Origin: Stercorarius parasiticus
Taxonomy: Eukaryota > Chordata > Aves > Charadriiformes > Stercorariidae
DNA: 64,000 bases
Reading direction: 5' to 3'
Assembly (NCBI GenBank): GCA_013396915.1
Contig: VWZL01004368.1
Coordinates: 1,245,066-1,309,065 of the forward strand
The translations under genes were made by a program, and so were the position numbers. The notes under the pieces were generated by a model. The model was not told where the DNA came from and did no database searches. It saw only the letters and a program-made list of their open reading frames with translations. Positions 38,901 through 51,302 of the stretch are shown piece by piece; the first letter of the stretch is position 1; each line of letters opens with the position of its first letter.

Positions 38901-39442
38901 GTATGGTAATTTTTTGAAGTTAAGTCTTTAAAACATTCTCAAGCAGCCTAAGAGCTGTTTTTTATATATTCCATAAATTGACAACTGTAAGCTAGACCAT
39001 ATGAAAACAATGAAAATGATATCCAGTGCAGATCCCTGCAAAATTTTAGTTCCTTCTCTGAAGTCAAGTATTTAATAGGTACGCACAGGAACAAAACTTA
39101 CCATGGACAAGGAAGAGAAGTATATATCATGTTTGAGATGACTGTAAATCATCCAACTGGTAGCCCATTATACCATACGCTGATGAAAGCTTTTGCCATA
39201 ACCATCAAGATCTTAAAAAAAGCAAAAACAAAACATACAAAAGATAATCAGACATTGAAACAGTGATACTTAGATACTTAATTTGTAGTTCTTTCACGGT
39301 TTTTTTGGCTTTCAGCTGACTTTTCAAGATTCGGACCTTTTACTCATTGCTGTTTAATGCTGATAGTTTTATGCATCAGCATTTTACTCAAAACTACATT
39401 TTCAAGTGCTATTTTATTTTTATTTTTGTTTCTTTTATGCAG
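35989..39442. other. Noncoding DNA; holds the longest open frame of the window
   Basis: A 152-codon open frame lies at 37,878-38,336 (+). Its product would start with hydrophobic stretches and end in a Lys-rich tail. I recognise no family, and a frame of this length is about what chance yields in 64 kb of AT-rich DNA. Otherwise AT-rich unique-looking sequence. Confidence 0.5.
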
Positions 39443-39584
39443 GACTTCACTGTGAACTTTCCACCAAAGCATAAAATCCACACACTAATACTAACTACAA
39501 AGATGCATGACGGGGAAGATGTGAGCGGGCAGCCTGGCAGACGCGTCGGCAGGCAGCTAACAATGCCAACACCTCTAACACAAG
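39443..39584 (+). other. Candidate exon, gene not recognised
   Basis: A strong T-rich tract ends in TTTTATGCAG at 39,433-39,442, a good acceptor. The next 142 bases are open in the frame starting GAC TTC ACT. A donor, AAG|GTACGG, follows at 39,585. The second half holds five CpGs within about 45 bases, unlike its flanks. The peptide starts Asp-Phe-Thr-Val-Asn-Phe-Pro-Pro and later becomes Gly/Arg-rich. I do not recognise it. It would enter in phase 0 and leave in phase 1. It ends 47 bp before the LTR, so splicing into or past the LTR is conceivable. It may equally be chance. Confidence 0.25.
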
Positions 39585-39626
39585 GTACGGTGCTTAATTT
39601 GCGTTAGGAGCACTCGCAGAACACGG

Positions 39627-39631
39627 AACAC
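39627..39631 (+). repeat. Probable 5-bp target-site duplication, left copy
   Basis: AACAC sits directly before the TG of the LTR and differs by one base from AACAT directly after its CA. A five-base duplication is usual for ERVL-type insertions. Confidence 0.6.
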
Positions 39632-40157
39632 TGTCCTGGTTTCAGCTGGGATAGAATTCATTTTTGTTCTAGTGGCTGCTGTGTTTTGGACTTGGTATGA
39701 GAGGAATGCTGATAACACTTTTTTTTTTAGTCGTTGCTAAGTAATGCTTACAATCGTCAAGGACTTTTTCAGCTTCCCATAGAAGCTGAGAGTGAGCATA
39801 GACAGAACAAGCTGGCCCAAGGAATATTCCACACCACAGACGTCATGCTCAGGATCTAAATGGAGGTTGGCCGAGGGGCAGAAATCTACAACCACTGCTT
39901 GAGACAGGCTGGGCAACTGATCATCAGGTGGTGAGAGCGACTTCTGTTGTATCATTTTATTTTGTATATTCTTTTACCATTATTATTATTTTCCTCTTCC
40001 ATTACTGTTCTATGAAATTGTCTTTATCTCAACCCACAAAGTGTTTTTTTTCTTTTCCCCTCCTTTTCTCCCGCTTCTCCTTACCCTACTTGGAGGCGTC
40101 GGGGAGTGAGCAAGTGGCTGCGTGGTCCTAGTTGCTGGCTGGGATTAAACCACAACA
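39632..40157 (+). mobile_element. Solo LTR of an avian ERVL-like endogenous retrovirus
   Basis: A 526-bp unit begins TGTCCTGGTTTCAGCTGGGA and ends GGGATTAAACCACAACA, the terminal sequences of the common avian ERVL-like LTRs. Diagnostic inner words are present: GTTGCTAAGTAATGCTTAC, GGAATATTCCACACCA, GACGTCATGCTCAGGATCTAAA, TTTTGTATATTCTTTTACC, GTCTTTATCTCAACCCAC and TTGCTGGCTGGG. No gag, pol or env lies beside it, so it is a solo LTR left by recombination between the two LTRs. The usual TATA region (TCAGTATATAAA in my memory of the family) reads TCAGGATCTAAA, and the usual TATTAAA-like polyadenylation signal reads TATGAAA. Promoter and polyadenylation function are therefore probably weakened. 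It shows some decay and a shortened middle. Confidence 0.9.
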
Positions 40158-40162
40158 AACAT
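40158..40162 (+). repeat. Probable 5-bp target-site duplication, right copy
   Basis: AACAT directly follows the LTR; see the left copy AACAC, one base different. Confidence 0.6.
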
Positions 40163-42614
40163 CCATCATCCCATCAACAGCAATGTATTGCTACTAATTC
40201 CTTGTTTCTATTTCACTAAACATGAAAGCCAGAGTCATATGAAGGTCATTTGAGGGTCTGATCTCAAAGTTGCATTTTTAAACACATACGATGGGCAGAA
40301 AGGCAAGAGGGGGTCCAGGCCAAGTGGTCGTGTAGCAATTTTCAGCAATGTCGTTTTCTCCCAATAAATCCTCAGTAGAGCTTCTTGAAAAAAAAATTTT
40401 TATGGAACCATTCTTTCATGGTTCCTCCAGATCCCAGAAAGTGCAGCCACTTAAACTGAAACACTGGCTCAAACTGAAAATTTGACAAATTTGGGTTTGT
40501 TTGCTTTTTTTCGGGGGGTTGGGGTTTTTTTCTGCTTATTTGTTTCTTGAGGTTTTTTTTTGCTCAAAGCAAAAAGGGATGGGAGAGTCCTACCACTCTT
40601 GAAGCATCCCATTTCAATAGTTTCAGATTTAAACATTTCCTCTCAAAAGAGGCTTTTTATTTCAGTTACATTTAATGTCAAATCTTCGATTAAAAGAAAG
40701 TCAGGACTAAAGTGAAAGTGTGATCCCAGCACTGTGGTTCCTCTTTCATGGAAGTGCGGGGTTCCAAAACATGCTTTTCGTCAGATATAGAATGAGATTT
40801 CAAAGATCTCTCTGAAGTGGTTTTTACATTTTCCATAGAACTGTACTGATCTTAAAACCTAGGGAATTGATTTATTTTAATGAGAAAACCTTTAATGAGA
40901 AAAGTTTAGGCAAAATGAATATAATTTTCTGACCATTTTCCACAGAATATTTTTGTCTGCATCAATCACACTTTTCTTCTGCCCGCTTCTGCTGAAATTC
41001 TACATCTAAATTCTGTTTAATAGCTTAAGGGCAGCTACATGACCCTTCCAAACATTTAACCTTTCTGGTCCCCCTTTCTCCTCTAAAAACCCGTTAGGAA
41101 TGCTGAATTACAGGCTCAGACAAGTGATATGTAAATTTATGAAAATTGGATGGGTAGAAAATGTCATCACACAAATCTACCATAACCAACTCTTATCCAG
41201 ATTCATTTTACAAGGTAAATAAATTCTTGATTGTCCTAATTTTATCATGGTGGAGACCTGCATCAAAGTCAAAGAAATATGCTTAGGAAAAGGTATTCTG
41301 CTCACATACAATAGTTTTTGATGTGCATGTTCTTCTAAATACTTCTCTGTACTCATTTTCTAATGCAGTTTCAAAGGACAAAAATACCTATTTTCAAGGA
41401 TATTCAGGCTTTGTTCAGACAATCAGGAATTTTAAGCAGATCCTACACCGGGCTACTTATCGCTGCTGCTTCTCACATCCCTACTGTCTTCTCAGCACAA
41501 GGGAACAGGAGTGAGGAACTGGCCCAACTCAAAAAGAACTTGCAAAAAACTTTTTTTTTTGTAAAGGCAGGTCTGTTTTCCCCACTCAGTTCAACGCTTG
41601 ACTACAAAACTCACAATGCTCATGTAATGGATGAGGTAGTGCAGGGGTAGGCACAGAGAGGAGAAGATAAACCTGCCACTGCTACTACTGAAACACACGT
41701 CAAACTGCATCCTTACTTTGAGAAATAGTTTATCAGTGAAGACAGTATTTATATTAACACATTAGCATTTTAACCCAGTATTGCAAGTTCACAGCTTTGC
41801 TATGTCAATATATTATGCAGGACAAACTTCTAATATTTAAGGCTTTCTAAAGACAAAATTAAATTCATATAAAACAAGAAAAACGTGTAACAGATTTGAT
41901 ATGGTTATTTGGGGTCTTTTACAGGATATTCTCTCTTTTTTCCCCCTCAAAGTCTGCAAGAAACAATATCTTTATGATAAGCTCTCCCCATAACTTAAAG
42001 TGATCCATTTGTTATTTTATTTAAATTACTTTCTTTTAATCATTTGCAGCTCCCAACTTACGAAAGGGCATCAGCCTGGCCCTGCCAAGACAGTGTAGTG
42101 GGTGATCAGATAATTAGTTTTTCTCCTACATGGCTCCTTGAACAGGTTTAGACTTTACTGAACTCCTTCCTTCCAGGTTAATAAAGGATCAAAAAAACCA
42201 CACCCCCCAAAAAACCCCCAAACAATAACAACAAAACTAGAAAAAAAACTTTAAGGTTTGAGTTTGTTTTTTTTAAAGAACACTTGGAAGAGACAATTTT
42301 CCACTCTCCTAGCTCTTTCCTTTAAAAGATACAAAATTAATGTGAGAACTCCAAAAGTCTTTTTTATATGAGCACATGTTCCCCTTTCCACTAAAGCAGT
42401 ACCTTCCCCAAAATTTTCACAAACTTCGCATATTATTCTTTGCAGTGTGAGAAGCTGCAGAATTTAGAAAGCCATCAATGTGCACAATGAACAGGGCCTG
42501 GTCAGATAACTGCTGTAATCACGTTATAACTTCTGAATAATTGCACCTTTGTTTAAATAATTGCACTGTCATAACAAGTAAACACACTCTATTTTTTATG
42601 TCAATGGACTAGTT
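40163..42614. other. Noncoding DNA with G/T-rich and A/C-rich tracts
   Basis: A G/T-rich tract lies at about 40,490-40,562. A 13-bp direct repeat, TTTAATGAGAAAA, occurs at 40,876-40,888 and 40,891-40,903. An A/C-rich tract lies at about 42,188-42,250. The open frames at 41,323-41,650 have no motif. Confidence 0.5.
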
Positions 42615-42644
42615 ATGATCAATCACAGTATGATCAATCACTGT
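42615..42644. repeat. 15-bp tandem repeat, two copies
   Basis: ATGATCAATCACAGT is followed directly by ATGATCAATCACTGT, with one mismatch. A recent-looking microduplication. Confidence 0.85.
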
Positions 42645-45600
42645 GTCTCAAATCCAAGAGAATTGACTTACTGCTGTGAGGTGAAATTTACTAAAACATT
42701 TTCACAGAAGCCCCTGACCATCATTCAATCATAGGACTGAGTGCTTTGTCTTGCAGGACTAGATGCCCAAGCTGCTCTTAAGGATGCTTTAGCAACCTAT
42801 GCTGATTGCTAAAAGCTGGAAATGGTGTTTGCACATTCTGCTGACCGCCTTCATACTTCAAGACGACATCTGCGAAGCCAAAACAATACAAGTTTTGGTC
42901 TTCCTGTGCTATTTTCACTGCCCGTAAAATTAAAAACCATAAAAAGACTTGTCGTTTTCAAATACTTTAAGAATATGGAAGAAAAATAAACCTTGCAAGG
43001 ATTAACATGGTTATACTTTTTTTTGAGTACACACAAAGCCAAATAAGGTAGTATTCACAATATAGAGGCCTTTTAAGGAAGCTACTAAATATTAGTGAAA
43101 GTTACAAAACAGCTGAGAACGCAAGCATCTAAAAATATACTCATTGTAGCCAGAGTCTTGATCTGTTCCCAGCACTTAAGTGGCACAGGTAGACAGTAAA
43201 ATTTTATTTGTGACTTGACTGCTGGACACAAAACACCTGGCTGAAATTACAGTCACACATACAACCACATGAAAAACAGCAGTCCCTCTGCATCACATTA
43301 TATAGGGACAACACATCCCTGCATCCAGCCCCTACAAGGTCAGCAGTTCCCCAGCACAGGTACAGGGACTGGCACCAGTAACCACCCCCAGCACAAAGGG
43401 GGCAGCCTGCTCCGAGAGCAGAGGTTCTAAGCTCAGTAGAATACAAAAAGACTCAGTCTCCGAAGATGAAGTAAAAATTTTATTCTGGATTCACTTCTCA
43501 GAAATGAGAAGACAGTTGTAGACTGTACGTATGTCTCTCTGCCACCTCCACAAAAGCCCTTCTAAAAAAGGTCAATTTCATGAGTGCCCTATGCAGCTAT
43601 ATAAGTATCCAGATGCAACGTGAATTAGCAATTGATTTCATTAATTAGATGAAGGAAGTGAATATTATTGACAGAAGCAGTTTGCAAGCATTGTTCTCTG
43701 TTGAAGCCTAAGCTGTCATTTCAATAAAGGGTTTTTTTCCTAACAAGCAACCTGCACTGAAGACTATTTAGAAGCCACAGGTACTTTGCATGTATTTCAC
43801 CAGCAGTGAAAGGCTAATCTCAAATAGCTAACTGCAAATGGCTCGGCTTGTACCAATAAAACCCGAGTCACTCACACACCCTTTATGGTCAGGTTATCGG
43901 AGCCTGTCCCAGTGCTCCTCACCTGCAAGGGCAGGGTGGCGTGCGGGCATTCATGCAGTGCCTGCCCCTGCTACTCCCCACATATCCCTCTGAGCCAAAA
44001 TACATATTTAATATTGGATACACAGTTAGTTGTTGGATACACTGATTTTCACTCATCGAAGCGTATCACAGAGGAGAACATTGTGTGTACCTGTACCTCT
44101 AAGTATAATTATTGACCCTCTTCCTGACTCTTTTTTTTTTTTTAAATTAGTCAAACCCATGGTTACTACCTGGTATAATGTAACAGAAAACACAAAAACC
44201 CAACAGTGCTGCCAGCTACACGCTGTGCAAACCAGGACGGACACACTGTGTAAATGCATGCAAGCGCTAAAGAGCTTTGATGATAAAACACACAATACGC
44301 AGTTTGTTTTAAATCAGTGACTGTATTCAAACTGATTGCTATTTATACAGTTTTCTTTATTTAAATCATACCCTTCATTAGATCTAGTTATGCTAAGATT
44401 CGCATCAACCACATGCTAAATGCCAATTGATTATTATAACACACTGAAAAATAACAATATATTGTTTACAGCAGGAAGAGAAACTGGATGCACATGACCC
44501 CTTATAATGAAAAAAAACCTGGATCATATCCAAATGACCAAACATTTTGGCCCCTGGCAACTGCTGTAACTGTTGTTTTAATCAAACTTTGTTTAATGTT
44601 ATGAATATGCAATATTTAAAATCTGTGGAGTAGCATATTATTGCTTGAAACTCTCAAGTTTGTTTTAACAGTGAGATCTTATAAGCACAACCTCTAGTGA
44701 GTACTGATAAAGTGCTTTTTAGTCCTTATACGAACTCTACGAGCCACTGACCTATTTTCAAAGCGTAACTGATTCAGTTCACACAACAAAAAAAAAATCC
44801 ACTACTCAGGGACCAAAGAATACAATTTTCCATTAAAATGCTATTTTCCAAATAGAAAAAAACGTCCAAAAAAATAAGTGTAATGATGCTGCATTCAGAG
44901 CACAGTTAATTAAAAGTGCATCTGGCAGCATGCATTGTTTAAAAAAAAATAAAAATCTGAATTTTCACAAAGAATTGGCTGATAGTAACTTTTCAAACAA
45001 TAGATTTTCAATCTCAGGAAGGAAGAACTATTTACCTGTGATCTCAGAACAGTGAATACCGCTTCTAGTAGAGCAAGTGAAACTGTGAAACATAATTTAC
45101 CCTTCTCTTGCACCTTTCCTCATTCAGTGTTTGCAATGAATTTAAGGTTATTTGCCTTAACACTTCAACACTGATGTATATAAATTATTTATGATTTTAT
45201 TGTAATTCATTTTAAAATAAAAATTCCAGTAACGAATTACCGATGAACAGTGTCAATTTAGTTTGAAATTTAGGTAAGACTCCACATAGTCACAAGTGGA
45301 TCTGTTATCTCTGTTTAGTATTTTTAGAAGTATTTGGATGAACATTTTGCTCTTAATTTCCCATTCAAATCACGGTCTTCACTTAGGCTATTTGCTTCAG
45401 ATCTGCGTGAAGCCTCATAATGCTATGTCGATATTTGTCTGCATGTCTTTTAAGCTCTTTGTGGGAAAAATACCCATTTTGCTGCTGTAAGGGGACAGAA
45501 CAGAGGAATCGACGTGTCAGTTTGTATCAACAGGTTCTGAATTTCACTTACATGCATGGTAATAAACCATGCATTTAATTTTTAAAAGCTGTGTAATTTT

Positions 45601-48600
45601 AAAAATACTTTCCTCCTAAATCAATCCATGAACTTCCCTTGTCACTCACTCTCTTCCATTAGCAGGACATCAGGCAAAGAAGTATTTCCTGTGACGGAGC
45701 TCTGTTCTCAGCAAATAGGTATTGAAAATGTGACACTCGTTCTTCACCGCTGCGGTGCACATTCTTTCTATGACCTACAGATGCTGTAGGTTTAACTTTC
45801 ATGGCAGTATACAATCTCTAACAGATTCTTGACCAATGGACGTCAGGAACAACTGTTCCATCCCTGCCAAATAGCTATTTCTTCATTTTATGCTATAGGG
45901 ATAGCTCTATTTCCACCTTGCAGAAAAAGGGTGACCCACCAGAATATTTTTACTGTATCAGCAACAGAAAGGAGACGTCACATGCAAAAATGCTGCTTCT
46001 CAACACATTCAAATTCTCTGAACAGCCATTGACATTGCTTGGCAATGCAAGTATTGCTATCTTCATATCCTATGAACCAAATAATATTTTGGGGAACTAC
46101 AGAATTTCCTGTCCAACCTGTTGTGCTATACGACAGTTAAAACCAAACTAAACTTTTTCTGTACTGTTATTTCATCACCTTTTGCCTGTATGAGACATGA
46201 ATAAAGTAGGAGGGCAATTAATATAGTCAGAATTGATGGTTTGAGCAGATATTCTACCATCTAGCAATAACAGTTCATTAAAAAAAAAAAATCAAAAGAA
46301 AATTACTTTTTATCCAGGAAAGAATCCTTATCCAGGATTGACTGTGGATGGAGCTTGTGAGCAGAACACGGTTCTCTTGGTCAACTTACCCTCACACAGC
46401 AGCAACGCGGTTGTGTTTAGCATATGCCCTCAGAACTAATCCTTTAATGAACCAGTGTTAATTAACAATAAATCTCTAAATATGCCAGGCATATCATCAG
46501 TTGGGAAAAAATAAATAAAGCCTGAAATATCACCCATATTATATAGTAATAAAACCTGCCTAGGAGAAATGAGGTTGGGAAGAGCTTCATGGCACCTCCT
46601 CCTTAATGCATGTCAACACCAGCAATGTGGACTTGGACTCAGAAGTGAGGGGACAGCAGACTGTTTTTATCCTCCTCAGAAGGGTCATTCATCCTCCTCT
46701 TAACTGGTATGTAGAGCGCCCAACTTGGTGCAGCAAACACCCGCTATCCACGCTAACTGGGAGTACAAATACGGAAACAATCCTGGTTCCTTGGGAGCAA
46801 AGATAAAATCTAAGATGTGGGGGAAAGAAAGCAGCCATTTCAGAGTCCGTGGATTACAGGATGAAGTCTCACTATATAAGGTAATTTAAGCAGTCAGTAA
46901 TCGACCAGTATGCAGTGCACAGACTGATGTTAATCACGACCTTATAAATAAAACTGTTCAACTGTCTTTCCATTCATGGCCTTCATATTAGTTCCATTAG
47001 CTGTCTTCACCCTACAACTTTTGATGTTACATGTTTGTCTAGTGTTCATTAGTTGGGATTTCCTTATGGTCATGTACTCGGTTGCTCTAAAGACTTCCTC
47101 TGGAGCGCTAGATCTTGCTCAATGATTTCTTCTACAGATGCAGGTGTGAAATGCTGACTCCTCCCCCCATCCCCAAACCCTCAAAACTACAATGAAAAGG
47201 AAAAAAAAAAAGTTGCACTTCAGAATGGAAAATAACTTACCTGCATCATCTAAACTGAAGAAAACTCAGTAGGGACAGTGGGAGACAGTGGATTATTGCA
47301 AAATTGAAAGATTTGAGGATTACTGGCAAGATAAACTTCCCTGGTACTTTTCTTTTAGAAACGCACAGGATAGTCAAATATGTTCCCAAAACTTCCCATC
47401 CTGCTCTGCTGACTAACAATAAAACAGATACTGAGCTCTTAACTCTTCTGTGCATTGGTGCTGCTTTTTGCTAAACCATACCACCAGCCAAAGCATGGCC
47501 AGAATTTATGCACTTACAATGGTACAGTCAAGCACCCTCAGAGATCTTCCAGTTAGAGGTTCAAGCTAGAAACATCAGGCACTTCTCAAAGGATGCAGCA
47601 GATAGCACTGGAGAAAAATTGGTTCGAAAGAAGTTGAAAAGTGTCAATACTGTACCTCACCTACCTACCTACCTGGATGAGTTACTGAACATTTGAAGTG
47701 TTGCTTTACCCTGAAGCTTGCCAGTGATGCTCTAAACAATTCACAAGCCGCCTGTTTAGAGTGACAGGTTTGGGCAGAGGGAAGGTTAGAACCTCAAATC
47801 AGGGAATATAGGAACCAGTAAAATTACTCTTTGTCACCTGGGGAAGGGAGTCAGCTGGCCCATTTGTCAGAGCTTTTTCCTCCGAGGGACCAAAAAAATA
47901 ATGGACATACCAGAGGCACAGTCGGCAAATTTCTTCTCGTTGCTAGAAGAACTGTATTGGAAGTAGCACCCTCAAAGTAGGAGGAAAATCACAAGAGGTG
48001 GGAAGAAAGTAGAGTTAGAAAGTTTCATTACACTTATTTTTCTGTGAAAATACCGTATAGCATAATTGCTAAGGAACAAGTAATTTGGCTATAATGAAAA
48101 AGACGTACGAAGTTCAAAAGGCTTTGAGGTAACAGAGAATATCCATCAGTTCACAATATATGCAGTTCTTCAAATTGCTGAGCAAATTAGTTCAGCAGAT
48201 GTCTTCCATTATTAAGGCATAAGTACATACTGTACAAACCCCAGATAGTCAAGTTATATTACTAATTTTTATATGGGTGATAAAACCCAATGTTTAAAAA
48301 CCTATTTTTATTACTGTTTTAGCATAATTCTTATTGTAACTTAACCCCAGGCAACAAAAAAAGAGGAAAAAATAATCAGCAACCTATTCCCTCAAAATTA
48401 GCACTGCTTCCCTGACCAAGATGATGTTAGACAAATCTGAATATTCTTTTTCTACATTACTTTTGCTCTGTGTTATTACAGTGTCTAGGAAAATCCTTTT
48501 TGGGGGAAAAAAGAAGAGACAGGCATTATTTTTTCTGCTAATAAGATACAAACAAATAAGATAAAGAATTCTGATACTACAAGGATGTACTGTACTTTGC

Positions 48601-51157
48601 CATGTGGTAGCTTTATTAGTAATAATTATGAGAATAAGTTACACACAAAAATCATTAAAGAGGGATTAAAGGCTTATGCTAAACCTATAAAAGCTGGGAC
48701 CTAAAGGCTAACCTCCAGATATTAAAAAGGCTTCCAAAAGGCAAGTAAGAACATGCTGTATATGGGGGGATAATCACTTTATAAACTTTAGGTCGATGTC
48801 TGAAGAACCATATCATTCTTGTTCTGTTTCATTAGAATAGGAATTAGAAATATAAGTGGAAAGTGAAATCATAGTTTTCAGTCTCGATAGTCCTCAGTAG
48901 AACACCTTCCTTTGAAACTCCTCTTTATACCATACCTTTTCTGTACATGAAACAGGTACAAGTGTTTGTGCATAGGAGACAGCAATATTTGTACAGTCAA
49001 AATAAAAACTCCTCAATCTCTCTTCTCAGCGGATTATAACTTTGCTAATTCAATCAATTGGGCTATAGGTTTCTATGGCAATGGACTTTTTCTGCTTTCA
49101 AAGACCCGGAAAGAATGTTTTAGTCATTTCAAACTTATACTTTGAGGAAACCCCAGAACACCCAGCTCAAATGCTGACTTTATTTCCTCACCTAGTAACC
49201 AGGCTTGAGGAGTTCAGCACATGGCCCCACATGCTCAGAAACATCCCTGTGAGCACAGCAGCAAAGCCTCGCTCCTCCTGCTATAGACGGGCTGAAAGAT
49301 TTCTACTTGCACTAAGGGGGTCAGGCAGTGTGCAAAGAAAACTGTTTTGATACCATGTTTGAATGGTAAGCACCGCTACGTACTGTCACGAGTATTCATC
49401 GATACTATCCTACTTTTCCCTCTGCCCTCTGAAATAGGCAACTGTTAAAGGAGAAGAGCATAAACATCTAATACTTGCTGTCACTTAACAATTAACTCAT
49501 CAGAGAAGAGAATGATCTCCAGGCTGGCGAAGGCTTAAAAGACAGGTTACCATTCTTTTTTTATTTCAAAATCCCATAATAAAACAACTAGAATAATTCA
49601 ATAGAACATCAAAAGAGACAGACGCTTTCATTAAAACACAATACTCTTGTGTGATTACAACTTTATCCCTCTATCCTTTTTATTCATGATCATTACCTCA
49701 AACTACCCACAGACCCATGTAACTTTATAACTGCGCTTTATACAAAATAACAGGATAATTGTGTTCTTAACAAATCCTACAAGAGTACAAAAGTGTGATC
49801 CTGTATTGCGAGCGGTATCAAAAGGGTAAGGGAGAAAAAAAAAAAGTAGCTATGATTGTTTCAGCCTAGTGGAATACTAAAACTGCTTTATTTATTTAAT
49901 TTAACAAATACAATCTATGCATTGCCTCTCCCCCCCGCTTAAATCAGACTAAATGTAAAAAGGGATTCTATTTCATTCAGGCATATTCTAGAGCACATGG
50001 TGTCCTGAAACTTACAACTGTTAAAAAACTCCAAAATTTGGGATTTATTTTTTGCTTATGAGACATCCTTTTCACGCAAAAGTTACTTAACCATATTGTT
50101 TTATCAGTTCTAAGCTTTTTTAAACTACTAGAGGGTTTTGAAAAACTAGTCTGAGTTTTGAACACACTCAGACTTGTGTGTTTGTTTACAAAGAATAAGT
50201 TATAAAGGAAGATGGGGGGGAGGGGGCATGTTTTTTATTTAGATTATTTTTTGTTATTTTTTTTCTCTTTAAGAAAGAGTCCTTGTTAAAAAAAAATAAA
50301 ATCTGATAACTAAAAATGCCTTCTAAGTGTTTAATTTTCATTAGTATTTTGTTACCACTATTGTTATTCTTAAAAGAAAGATGATGTTCTTTCCAGACAT
50401 TCTTCACAGAAAGCCTGTTGTATTTTTTGTCCATTCATTTTGCATTTTGCTTCAAAAGAAAGTCATGTAAACCACAGGAAACGAAGATTTCAAATACTAC
50501 AGCTTTCCATACAGTACGTCATAATGCAAAAATAAGAACATATAGAAGAAGGGCATAAAATTTAACCATATTCTCCACTGTAAATAATTATAAGGATACA
50601 TCTGAAATTCCTACGAATCTTTTAGGTACTCACAGAACATCCATTGCTATGGTTTCAAAATTCAAGTTGAGTAGCAAGTTTCAGACATTCAAAATATCAA
50701 GCTCTCAAGCAAAATACACAATGCCTAGCTGCAGGAAAATTACAGCACTAAGTTCAAATCTTCTGTTTTCTCCATCCAAATCCTGTTGGCATAAACTGTA
50801 AATGTGACGAAACTAGAGACTGAAAGGAAACGTAGATTACGTTATGGTAAAATAAGTTTAAACATAGGCTTAATACATGAGCATGGCTTCACTAGACAGT
50901 TTTTTGGTTCTCAAATCTGCAATTCAAAATCAGCCAGATGAAAGTATATGAGAGGTAAATAGAGTAAAATGAATCCAAGTGATACAGTTGCTGCCTCAGA
51001 AGGGATAATTTGGCTGTAACTACCAAAAAAATCCCAAGGAGTCTTCTACAGAAGAAAAACACTAATTTGAGATGGTATATTTCTTATTTTCACCAATAAC
51101 TGTATGGAACAACACACCAACTGACGCAGAGGAGCTGAAGATTGTGCATTCTTTTAG
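42645..51157. other. Noncoding DNA with small GC-rich patches
   Basis: GC-richer patches lie at about 43,310-43,430 and 43,885-43,990. A CTAC tetranucleotide run of about four units is at about 47,659-47,676. No open frame above 100 codons, and no CR1 or LTR words were found. The remainder is AT-rich, including T/A runs near 50,245-50,300. Confidence 0.45.
45552..45574. repeat. Short inverted repeat, 9-bp stem
   Basis: ATGCATGGT, a five-base AATAA loop, then ACCATGCAT. A perfect small hairpin with no gene nearby. Confidence 0.75.
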
Positions 51158-51302
51158 AAAGGAAAAAATTTGCTTTTAAAGCAAATCAGCCATGAATTAA
51201 TGAAAACAATGAGATGCTCAACAATCCTGAACAAAGCTGATGAGGAAGTACATGCCAAAACCATAACAACCTTAAGGTTACCTGCGAGACTGGCTTCTAC
51301 AG
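51158..51302 (+). other. Candidate exon, gene not recognised
   Basis: Acceptor CATTCTTTTAG ends at 51,157. The donor, ACAG|GTAAGA at 51,303, is close to the ideal vertebrate site. The 145-base segment between is open in frame AAA GGA AAA and would encode a basic 48-residue stretch. It enters in phase 0 and leaves in phase 1. I recognise no protein. The base composition is like its surroundings, so this could be a noncoding-RNA exon or a decoy pair of splice sites. Confidence 0.2.

Noticed and set aside
39737..39955. Minus-strand frame of 72 codons inside the LTR
   Set aside because: LTRs of this kind carry no such gene; a chance frame.
41643..41655. CAGGGGTAGGCAC, similar to a hAT/Charlie terminal repeat
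   Set aside because: No matching inverted end or 8-bp duplication was found nearby.
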